Below are positions 8,398 through 14,515 of a DNA stretch of 64,000 nucleotides, piece after piece; positions within the stretch are counted from its first letter, which is position 1; the number at the start of each line of letters is the position of its first letter. Source of the DNA: Tomitella fengzijianii (lineage in GTDB: Bacteria; Actinomycetota; Actinomycetes; Mycobacteriales; Mycobacteriaceae); contig NZ_CP041765.1 in NCBI RefSeq assembly GCF_007559025.1, positions 1,856,679-1,920,678 of the forward strand. Direction: 5' to 3'. Made by a program: the position numbers and the translations under genes. The notes under the pieces are model-generated. The model had not been told where the DNA came from and ran no database searches. It saw only the letters and a list, made by a program, of their open reading frames with translations.

Positions 8398-8706
8398 ATG
8401 CGACAGAATTTTCCCGGCCTCATCGCCTGGACGTTGTTCCTCATCGGCCTCGGCGCCGCCGGGGTATGGCTGGTGATCCTCGGCAGGAGTGGAAGCGACG
8501 GTGCCGTCATCCCGGGCGTCATCGCACTGGTGTGCCTGATCGGCGCGGGTGCGCTGTGGCTTTCGATCCGTCTGCTCCTGCACAACGACCCGATGAACCC
8601 GGAAGTGCTCGAGGACGAGGAGAAGGTCTACCTCAAGCGGCGCCGCGACAAGCGCAACCGCAGGGCGCAGGGCAAGGAGGGGGCGGCCGACGGCGAACCG
8701 GTGTGA
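8398..8706 (+). CDS. small two-helix membrane protein with basic tail
   Basis: The 102-residue protein has hydrophobic helices at about residues 8-27 and 36-59, then a tail starting HNDPMNPEVLEDEEKVYLKRRRDK and ending in Lys/Arg/Gly. The layout and the NxxGL...ALWL...HxDPxxP pattern match the protein at 2272-2538. The tail would lie in the cytoplasm by the positive-inside rule. A probable SigF-type promoter precedes it, with AGGAAGAGAGGCAGAGACG just before the ATG. No function is known to me. It converges on the zinc-finger gene at 8750. Confidence 0.7.
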   Translation: MRQNFPGLIAWTLFLIGLGAAGVWLVILGRSGSDGAVIPGVIALVCLIGAGALWLSIRLLLHNDPMNPEVLEDEEKVYLKRRRDKRNRRAQGKEGAADGEPV

Positions 8707-8749
8707 CGTGGCCGGTCCCGCTGTGCACAGCGCGTCGTCAAGTCACGTG

Positions 8750-9073
8750 TCAGCGCAGGCGTTCGCTGTGGCGGGCCAGGGCCACCAGTTCCGCGCACAT
8801 CCGCGCCAGTTCTTCGTGCGGGGCGCCCTCGTCGACGGCCGTCGCCACGTCCTCGCAGGCGCAGCGGAGCTGGAAAGCCCTGTCTGCCACGGCGCCCGCG
8901 TCGGCGGCGCTCAGGATGACCGCGTCCTCGGGTACGGCAGTGCCGGCAAGCGTCTGCCGCTGCTCGTAGGCGCGCTGCCGGCACGATTGCCGACAATAGC
9001 GGCGGCGCCGGCCTGTGGAGACCTCCGCGACGGGCCTGCCGCACCATGCGCACGGCGACGGCTTGTTCTGCAC
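8750..9073 (-). CDS. zinc-finger-like hypothetical protein
   Basis: The 107-residue protein begins with CAWCGRPV and continues to RRYCRQSCRQRAYEQR. The CxxC...CxxxC set suits an N-terminal zinc knuckle of the kind seen in short actinobacterial DNA-associated proteins (FCS/MYND-like). The remaining 70 residues are helical and acidic, with conserved-looking CACEDVATAVDEGAPHEEL. The start is GTG at 9073 with only a weak ribosome site, and no shorter start keeps the zinc motif. It is divergent from rbpA. Function unknown; nucleic-acid binding is a guess. Confidence 0.65.
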   Translation of the reverse strand: MQNKPSPCAWCGRPVAEVSTGRRRRYCRQSCRQRAYEQRQTLAGTAVPEDAVILSAADAGAVADRAFQLRCACEDVATAVDEGAPHEELARMCAELVALARHSERLR

Positions 9074-9158
9074 GCCCGGGAGCCTACCGCGAGCCTGCCC
9101 CGCACCCGCCGGTAGTCTTGGCAGGCGAGCCGCGTCCGTCGCCCGACCTGCGGCCGGC

Positions 9159-9187
9159 GGGAACGTTTGCGCGTCGTCGTGCGTTGA
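9159..9187 (+). promoter_or_regulatory. SigH/SigE-type promoter candidate of rbpA
   Basis: GGGAAC (9159-9164), 17 bases, CGTTGA (9182-9187) fits the ECF SigH/SigR/SigE consensus (GGAAC, 16-18 bases, CGTT). rbpA is a known SigR-regulon member in Streptomyces, which supports the reading. The leader would be about 90 bases. Confidence 0.5.
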
Positions 9188-9286
9188 GGATGGTGGATGG
9201 CGGCCGCATCACGGAAGGATCGCGGTCGCGCACAGGTGCCCCACTGGCGACACCGACTGGATTATCGACAGAATTGAGGAGCGATC

Positions 9287-9631
9287 ATGGCAGATCGAGT
9301 TCTGCGGGGAAGCCGACTCGGCTCCGTCAGCTACGAGACCGATCGCGACCACGACCTGGCCCCCCGCCGTACTGCGCGGTACCGCTGCGAGAACGGGGAG
9401 GAATTCGAGGTGCCGTTCTCCGACGACGCCGATTTCCCGGCCTCGTGGGTGGGGCGCAACGGCCTCGAGGGCAAGCTCGTCGAGGGCACTGCGCAGGAGG
9501 AGAAGAAGGCCAAGCCGCCGCGTACCCATTGGGACATGCTGCGCGAGCGCCGGTCGCTCGAGGAGCTCGAAGTGCTGCTCAAGGAGCGCCTGGACCTGCA
9601 TAAGACCCGTAGGCGCAGTTCCGCCGGCTGA
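9287..9631 (+). CDS. rbpA: RNA polymerase-binding protein RbpA
   Basis: The 114-residue protein is RbpA, an actinobacterial RNA polymerase factor. It binds the principal sigma factor and stabilises the open promoter complex. The N-terminal tail MADRVLRGSRLGSVSYE, the core barrel (RYRCENGEEFEVPFSDDADFP and SWVGRNGLEG), the linker KPPRTHWDMLRERRS and the sigma-interacting helix LEELEVLLKERLD are all present. GAGGAG lies 5 bases before the ATG at 9287. In Mycobacterium it sits at the head of the same syntenic block, next to ppm1 and fxsA. Here stress genes separate it from lnt and fxsA. Two hairpins follow. Confidence 0.96.
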   Translation: MADRVLRGSRLGSVSYETDRDHDLAPRRTARYRCENGEEFEVPFSDDADFPASWVGRNGLEGKLVEGTAQEEKKAKPPRTHWDMLRERRSLEELEVLLKERLDLHKTRRRSSAG

Positions 9632-9647
9632 CTCCGGCGAAAGCTCA

Positions 9648-9670
9648 CGTCGTGCGGTGAGCGCACGACG
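9648..9670. terminator. hairpin after rbpA
   Basis: A perfect 9-bp stem (9648-9656 with 9662-9670) and 5-base loop, followed by CTTTTC. Probably the first part of a double terminator. Confidence 0.6.
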
Positions 9671-9678
9671 ACTGCTTT

Positions 9679-9710
9679 TCGGGCCCCGCACCGACAGGTG
9701 CGGGGCCCGA
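9679..9710. terminator. strong terminator hairpin after rbpA
   Basis: A perfect 14-bp GC-rich stem (9679-9692 with 9697-9710) with a 4-base loop. It separates rbpA from the promoter at 9738. Confidence 0.75.
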
Positions 9711-9737
9711 GCGGTGTGCGGGGTACCCGGCGAGCGT

Positions 9738-9764
9738 TGTTTGGTTCGTGTCGGCGTCGGGTAG
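9738..9764 (+). promoter_or_regulatory. SigF-type promoter of the di-iron protein gene
   Basis: TGTTT (9738-9742), 16 bases, GGGTAG (9759-9764). It is 87 bases before the ATG at 9852, right after the rbpA terminator. Confidence 0.6.
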
Positions 9765-9851
9765 TCGGCGCTGAGTGTCCCGCGCCCATCGCGTGAGACG
9801 CCGCAGTGCGACGACGAGGAAAGCAGCCTGACGAGGAAACGGAGACCCAAG

Positions 9852-10907
9852 ATGCCGAGCACTCCCGTACAGGATCGTCCGGGATTCGCTCCGATGCTCC
9901 CCGGTGCGCGTGGCAATCTGTCCGAGTGGGTTCTGAGGAGGCTCGAGGGACGCAGTGACAGAGGAATGCCTGATCCGTCCCGCGCCGACCCGCTGGGCGC
10001 AGACCTGCAGATGGCGCTGTTCGTCTGCTACGAACTGCACTATCGCGGGTTCCGCAATGTCGGAGACGGATGGGAATGGGATCCGGCACTGCTGGAGTTT
10101 CGTGCCGGGTTGGAGTCGGCCTTCATCACCCGGTTGCGCGCGCGAGTCGCCGGCGTGGACGAGCATGCAGCGGGGTGCGTCGGGGACGGACTTGATGCCG
10201 AGACCGCTCTGGACCACGCCACGGCCGGGCGCCCCGGGGACCGTGGGCCCGCCGACCACCTGGCGGCCGACGGCTCATGGGAGCAGATGCGCGAGTACTT
10301 CATCCACAGATCCGTCTACCAGCTGAAGGAAGCCGACCCCTACGTGTGGGCGATCCCGCGACTCCGTGGGCAGGCGAAGGCATCGCTCGCGGCGGTCGAG
10401 TTCGATGAATTCGGCGCGGGTCACGGCGCGGAGGTGCACTCGCGGTTGTTCGCCGATCTTTTGGACGCCGCCGGACTGGATTCGACGTACCTGGCCTATG
10501 CGGACCGCGTGCCGGCGCCGACGCTGGCGGTTGCCAATCTGGCGACGACCTTCGGCCTGCACCGTTCGCTGCGCGGTGCGCTCGTCGGGCACTTCGCGGT
10601 CACTGAGAGTTCCACCGGCCCGGCGGCCAAGGCGCTTGAGCGGGCCCTGAAAGCGATGGCGGCACCCGAGCCCTGCGTGCGCTTCTACACGGAGCACGTC
10701 GAGGCGGACGCTGTACACGAGCAGGTGGTCCGGTATGACATCCTGCAGCCGCTGCTCGAGGCCGAGCCGTGGCTCACCGATGATGTCGTTTTCGGGATCC
10801 GGGCGGTGGGGACGCTGGAGGCGGACCTCTCCACCCTGCTACTCGACAGTTGGGACCAGGGCAGAAGCTCGCTCGGCCCCGTCGGCGGCAGCCCGACTCG
10901 CGGATAA
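9852..10907 (+). CDS. iron-containing redox enzyme family (haem-oxygenase-like di-iron) protein
   Basis: The 351-residue helical protein fits the haem-oxygenase-like iron-containing redox enzyme family. Candidate metal ligands are spread over helices: CYELHYRGF near residue 60, the EFDEFGAGHGAEVHSRLF helix near residues 181-198, and YTEHVEADAVHEQVVRYDI near residues 279-297. The Glu/His/Asp pattern is typical of HDO-fold di-iron oxygenases, not haem binding. No substrate can be assigned. It has a SigF-type promoter and converges on the CDGSH gene with only nine bases between stops. Di-iron, CDGSH and HemK-like genes side by side under the same promoter type suggest one stress-linked redox module. 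Confidence 0.75.
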   Translation: MPSTPVQDRPGFAPMLPGARGNLSEWVLRRLEGRSDRGMPDPSRADPLGADLQMALFVCYELHYRGFRNVGDGWEWDPALLEFRAGLESAFITRLRARVAGVDEHAAGCVGDGLDAETALDHATAGRPGDRGPADHLAADGSWEQMREYFIHRSVYQLKEADPYVWAIPRLRGQAKASLAAVEFDEFGAGHGAEVHSRLFADLLDAAGLDSTYLAYADRVPAPTLAVANLATTFGLHRSLRGALVGHFAVTESSTGPAAKALERALKAMAAPEPCVRFYTEHVEADAVHEQVVRYDILQPLLEAEPWLTDDVVFGIRAVGTLEADLSTLLLDSWDQGRSSLGPVGGSPTRG

Positions 10908-10916
10908 GGCTCCGGC

Positions 10917-11186
10917 TCAGGACGTCTCCGAAGACTTTCTGTCCTCCCCTGCCGTTCCGCCCGCGCGGCGGCGTCCACGCGGCGATTTGTGGCTCGCGTC
11001 GCACAGCGGGTACACGGCGCTGCGGTGGCACATGCAGATCGCCACCATGAACCGATTCGACCGCACCACCTCCCCCGACGGCAGCGACACTTCGAGCGGG
11101 CCTTCGACCAGCAGCGGTCCACCGGGCACGACGCGCGCCCGCCGAAGGGGGGCCGAACTCTGCGAAGTCACGGGCATGGCAATCAT
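10917..11186 (-). CDS. CDGSH-type iron-sulfur protein
   Basis: The 89-residue protein has a C-terminal CDGSH zinc-finger-like motif: CMCHRSAVYPLCDASH near residues 61-76. It supplies three Cys and one His for a [2Fe-2S] cluster (consensus CxCx2(S/T)x3PxCDG(S/A/T)H, here with Ala for Gly). The N-terminal part GPLLVEGPLEVSLPSGEVV is the usual preceding strand pair of bacterial members. Such proteins transfer electrons or clusters. The ATG at 11186 is preceded by AAAGGAG at 7 bases; the reading frame upstream of this is not coding. The SigF-type promoter at 11220-11246 faces away from the methylase promoter. Confidence 0.85.
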   Translation of the reverse strand: MIAMPVTSQSSAPLRRARVVPGGPLLVEGPLEVSLPSGEVVRSNRFMVAICMCHRSAVYPLCDASHKSPRGRRRAGGTAGEDRKSSETS

Positions 11187-11219
11187 CGAGGGTCTCCTTT
11201 CTGTAGCCTGCCGTCCGCG

Positions 11220-11246
11220 ATTCCCCGCCGAGCGTCGGCGCAAACC
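11220..11246 (-). promoter_or_regulatory. SigF-type promoter of the CDGSH gene
   Basis: On the minus strand GGTTT, 16 bases, GGGAAT. The -10 uses the GGGWAW form also seen in SigB-type promoters. The -35 abuts that of the divergent methylase promoter. Confidence 0.6.
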
Positions 11247-11252
11247 GGGTTT
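11242..11252. repeat. AAACC-G-GGTTT palindrome joining two -35 boxes
   Basis: This 11-base inverted repeat is made by the two divergent SigF-type -35 elements back to back, with one base between them. It may also be an operator, but the promoter reading explains it fully. Confidence 0.6.
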
Positions 11253-11273
11253 GGCGGGTGATGACCGTGGTAA
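11248..11273 (+). promoter_or_regulatory. SigF-type promoter of the methylase gene
   Basis: GGTTT (11248-11252), 15 bases, TGGTAA (11268-11273). The -10 has one mismatch to GGGTAA. It is 60 bases before the ATG at 11334. Confidence 0.5.
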
Positions 11274-11333
11274 CCGGTCACGGACCCGGCAGGCGGTTCG
11301 CCGCCCCGGGCGCAGTCGGCTACCAATGGACGA

Positions 11334-12101
11334 ATGGAGCACCGGATGGGCAGCGACGGTGGCGACAACGTCGCTCAGGTCCCGCGGGTTCTGCGGTTGC
11401 CGGGCGTCTACCGACCGCAGGAGGACACCGCGCTGCTCGTCGAAGCGGTCCGTGGACTGCGGATGACCGCGGACACAGCGGTGCTGGACGTGTGTACCGG
11501 AAGCGGAGCCGTCGCCCTGGCGGCCGCATCCGCAGGGTCCCGGAATGTGACCGCCGTCGACATCAGCCTCGCATCGGTCTGGTCCGCGCGGTGCAATGCC
11601 TGGTTGCGCGGATACCGCTGTTTGGATGTACGGCGGGCCGACATCACCGGCTTTCGGTTCGGCGGCCGTTTCAACCTCATCGTCTGCAACCCGCCGTACG
11701 TTCCCACGCCGTCTTCCGCACGCACCCGTGGCGCCGACCGGGCCTGGAATGCGGGGCCGTCGGGGCGGGCGTTGCTCGACCCCCTTTGCCGATCGCTCCC
11801 GTCGATGCTGGCCGACGGCGGGCGACTACTGATGGTGCAGTCGGAGTGTGCGGACATCGACCGCACGGTCGCTGAGCTCGCGCAGCGGTGCGCCGACGCG
11901 CGCGTGGTGGCGCGCAGACGGATCCCCTTCGGCCGGATCATGTCAGACAGGACGGGTTACCTGGGGGGAGCGGGCCTCCTGCCCGACCTGCCGGACGGTC
12001 GCAATACACCCAGCGAGGAGATCGCGGTGATCGAGGCGGTAGCCGCCGTGCGATGGCCGGCGCTGGAGCCCGCAGAGTCGCCGAGTGCCCTACGGGGCTG
12101 A
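11334..12101 (+). CDS. HemK/PrmC-related SAM-dependent methyltransferase
   Basis: The 255-residue protein is a class I methyltransferase. Motif I is LDVCTGSGAVALAAA (near residue 50), the acidic end of strand 2 is VTAVDISLASV, and motif IV is the N/glutamine-methylase type NPPYVPTP near residue 119. NPPY marks enzymes that methylate planar or amide nitrogens. It lacks the N-terminal helical domain of PrmC, so release factors are unlikely substrates. Either ATG 11334 or ATG 11346 could be the start. It is divergent from the CDGSH gene. From memory, methylase genes of this type belong to mycobacterial SigF regulons. Substrate unknown. Confidence 0.78.
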   Translation: MEHRMGSDGGDNVAQVPRVLRLPGVYRPQEDTALLVEAVRGLRMTADTAVLDVCTGSGAVALAAASAGSRNVTAVDISLASVWSARCNAWLRGYRCLDVRRADITGFRFGGRFNLIVCNPPYVPTPSSARTRGADRAWNAGPSGRALLDPLCRSLPSMLADGGRLLMVQSECADIDRTVAELAQRCADARVVARRRIPFGRIMSDRTGYLGGAGLLPDLPDGRNTPSEEIAVIEAVAAVRWPALEPAESPSALRG

Positions 12102-12124
12102 TATAGGGCCGGTATGGCTTGCCG

Positions 12125-12262
12125 TCACCGCGATGGACCCGTGACGACGTCGGGAGGTCCCCGCCACTCCTCGGCGTGCGCCGGGCGCGACGATCATCGG
12201 TTCCACCTCCTCCTGAGCTCGTCATCGGCTCGGGCACCGTGCTTGTCGCTGCCGCATTCCAT
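12125..12262 (-). pseudogene. small acidic-protein gene interrupted by an in-frame UGA
   Basis: From ATG 12262, with AAGGAG 9 bases upstream, one frame encodes 22 residues including KHGARADDEL, then meets TGA at 12196-12194. It continues in the same frame for 22 residues including AHAEEWRGPP to a second TGA at 12127-12125. KHGxRxDDEL followed about a dozen residues later by HAEEWRxP is a pattern I remember from small actinobacterial proteins of about 45-70 residues. Homology on both sides of the stop suggests one gene broken by a nonsense change, a base error, or readthrough. A second ATG overlaps the stop (ATGA) after AGGAGGAGG, but its frame is unlike the family. It lies 73 bases downstream of the Rieske gene and may belong to its operon. 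Confidence 0.5.
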
Positions 12263-12335
12263 CGCTCTGATCTCCTTCCCCTGTTCTCTGCCCGTGCGCC
12301 GGTGTCAGGGGCGTCGGTGCCGGATGCGCAGCTCG

Positions 12336-13190
12336 TCACCGTACAGACCGGATCTCGACTGCGCCGTCGACGATCCGGGCGTCGTACGCCGGCTGCGGCG
12401 AACTCGCCGGACCACGCACCACCGTGCCGTCGTCGAGACGGAACACGCTGCCGTGCCACGGGCAGGTGACGCATCCGGCCGTCCTCTCCCCCTCCCCCAG
12501 TGGCCCGCCCATGTGGCTGCAGGTGGCGGCGATAGCGCTGACCCGGCCACTGCGGCCCCGCGACAGCAGGATCGACTGGCCGTCGCAGTGGGCCGTCAGC
12601 GTGCCGTCCTCCGGCAATTGCGCTTCCCCTGCCACGCGTGTCCACTCGGACGGGATGTCCAACCACGCCGTGTGGTTCACGTTCATCGCCCGTGCGTACG
12701 TGAGGTGCCCGCCCAAATAACCGCCGCCGCCGACCAGTGCGAGTCCCGCCCACGACAGCGCCTTGCCCGGCACGATCCTCCCCCGGAAGCGCAGCGCCAG
12801 CGATGCGAGGAACAGCATCGATGCGCTCGAATTGGCGGCGGCGTGCACGGCGCCGACGCGCGACTCCGGGGCCTTGGTGTCCGCCCAATCGTTAAGCCCC
12901 GTCGCGGCGGCGGGCACTGCCGTGAAGAGTCCGGCGGCGATGAGGGTGCCCGCCGCCCGGTTGCCCTGCTTGCCTCCGACGATGTCGAACAGCGCGGACA
13001 TTCCCCACGCGCCGATCGGGACCGCCACCAGCATCGGATGGAAGGGATGCCCCAGCCATGTGCCACTGAGCGTGTTCCGCACCGTCGTCGGCTGCACCGC
13101 TCGGTGTACGGCATCGGACACGGGACTGACGAAGCGATCGAGTGGCGCGAGACCCTCGATCCGTTGCATCGCATCGTGTAGAGCTGTCAT
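12336..13190 (-). CDS. DUF2231 membrane domain fused to Rieske [2Fe-2S] domain
   Basis: The 284-residue protein has an N-terminal DUF2231-like part. This includes the GHPFHPMLVAVPIGAWGMSALFDIVGG pattern (shown here only as family features near residues 47-73) and about four membrane helices to residue 165. The C-terminal Rieske domain has both cluster motifs: CSHMGG (Cys, His) near residue 224 and CPWHGS near residue 244. It would carry electrons at the membrane, with the Rieske part on one face. AAGGGA precedes the ATG at 13190. It follows the F420 oxidoreductase gene by 59 bases on the same strand, so the SigF-type promoter at 14329 probably drives both. Confidence 0.85.
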   Translation of the reverse strand: MTALHDAMQRIEGLAPLDRFVSPVSDAVHRAVQPTTVRNTLSGTWLGHPFHPMLVAVPIGAWGMSALFDIVGGKQGNRAAGTLIAAGLFTAVPAAATGLNDWADTKAPESRVGAVHAAANSSASMLFLASLALRFRGRIVPGKALSWAGLALVGGGGYLGGHLTYARAMNVNHTAWLDIPSEWTRVAGEAQLPEDGTLTAHCDGQSILLSRGRSGRVSAIAATCSHMGGPLGEGERTAGCVTCPWHGSVFRLDDGTVVRGPASSPQPAYDARIVDGAVEIRSVR

Positions 13191-13249
13191 CGGTGATCCC
13201 TTCCGGTGTGTGTTTTCGGTTGCGTACGCAGAACGGGCGTGCAGTGCGA

Positions 13250-14245
13250 TCAGTAGGCGTTGGCGCGCGATGGCTGCTTTCCATCGGTCATGGCCCTTAT
13301 CGGGCCGGCCAGTTCGTCGGCGAAGAAGGCGAAGAATCCGTCGATCTCGGGGCCGGCGTTCATGAGGGCGACGCGGTCGAATCCGGCGGCCACGAACTCG
13401 CCCACCGCATGTAGATGGGACTGTGGATCAGGCCCGCAGGGCATTGCCGCGCGGACGTCGTCCTCGCGAATGTGCGCCGTTGCGGCCTCGAAGTTGACCG
13501 GGTTGGGCAACTCGGCCTGCACTTTCCACCCGGTCAGGCCGAATCGGAACCGCTTGTGTGCGGTGCGCGCCGCCTCCTGCTCGTCGGGGGCCCACGCCAG
13601 GGGGACCTCTGCGTAGCGGGGACCGGTTCCGCCGGCGCGGCGGTAGGCCTCGACCACGCCGGCGTCGGGTGCCGTGGCGAACAGTGCATCGCCGTGCTCC
13701 CCCGCCAGGGCCGCGGAGGCATCGCCGGAGGCGGCGATCGCCACGGGTGGCGGCGTGCCGGGCAGATCGAACACGCGGGCATCGTCGAGTTGCAGGTGGC
13801 GTCCCCGGTACGAGCGGTACCCGCCAGACCAGAGCAGGCGGATGATCTCCACAGACTCGCGCAGCATCTCGTGCCGCACCGAAACCGAGGGCCAGCCCGC
13901 TCCCACCACGTGCTCGTTGAGGTTCTCCCCCGCTCCGATCCCCAGTGTGAAGCGCCCGTCCGAGAGCAGGGCGGTCGTCGCGGCCGCCTGCGCGATGATC
14001 GCCGGATGATAGCGGCCGAACGGGCAGGTGACTCCAGTGGCGAGACCTATGCGGTCGGTGGCCTGCGCGGCGGCTCCCAGCATCGACCAGGCGAACCCGG
14101 AGTGCCCGTGGCTGAACAGCCACGGGTGGAAGTGGTCGCTCACCTCGACGAAATCGAAACCGGCCTGCTCGGCCGCCCGCGCCTGACGAACGATCTCTGT
14201 CGGCGCGAAGGTTTCCGCCATCAACTTGTAACCGATCTGGACCAT
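13250..14245 (-). CDS. F420-dependent LLM-class oxidoreductase (TIGR03557-like)
   Basis: The 331-residue protein is a luciferase-like TIM barrel. The N-terminus IGYKLMAETFAPTEIV, VSDHFHPW, SMLGAAAQATDRIGLATGVTCP and GENLNEHVVG are typical of the F420-dependent glucose-6-phosphate-dehydrogenase-like subgroup. These enzymes move hydride between coenzyme F420 and an alcohol or aldehyde. The specific substrate is unknown. The ATG at 14245 is used: AGGAG lies 10 bases before it and the preceding frame has no homology. The SigF-type promoter at 14329-14354 lies 83 bases upstream. It is first in a likely operon with the DUF2231-Rieske gene. Confidence 0.85.
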   Translation of the reverse strand: MVQIGYKLMAETFAPTEIVRQARAAEQAGFDFVEVSDHFHPWLFSHGHSGFAWSMLGAAAQATDRIGLATGVTCPFGRYHPAIIAQAAATTALLSDGRFTLGIGAGENLNEHVVGAGWPSVSVRHEMLRESVEIIRLLWSGGYRSYRGRHLQLDDARVFDLPGTPPPVAIAASGDASAALAGEHGDALFATAPDAGVVEAYRRAGGTGPRYAEVPLAWAPDEQEAARTAHKRFRFGLTGWKVQAELPNPVNFEAATAHIREDDVRAAMPCGPDPQSHLHAVGEFVAAGFDRVALMNAGPEIDGFFAFFADELAGPIRAMTDGKQPSRANAY

Positions 14246-14328
14246 CGTGGCGCCGCTCCTCGCACAGATCACACCTCGGCCGCCTGCAACCGGACAGCGC
14301 CCTGCAAGCGGCCGGCTTCGCGACGAGG

Positions 14329-14354
14329 TTACCCGTGGTGGAGGCTGATAAACC
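14329..14354 (-). promoter_or_regulatory. SigF-type promoter of the F420 oxidoreductase-Rieske operon
   Basis: On the minus strand GGTTT (14354-14350), 15 bases, GGGTAA (14334-14329). It is one of the best matches in the window. The remaining sequence up to the rightward gene at 14516 shows no second element of this type. Confidence 0.75.
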
Positions 14355-14515
14355 ATGGGCGGGAATGCGCTCGGCGGGCATCTCCCGGTTCGCGCGCGAT
14401 CCCGAATTGATTTCACAGGTGTTCAATTATCCGCAAAGCGACGCACACTGCGACGGGGGCCGATACGGTCGTGCCAGATCAAGAAGCGGATCACATGCGC
14501 AGGGGAGGAACGGCA

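Noticed and set aside
12090-12198. 35-residue frame starting at the ATG overlapping the UGA of the broken gene
   Set aside because: It has a fine ribosome site but no resemblance to the small family; the alternative frame carries the conserved HAEEWR motif. Kept only as a note.
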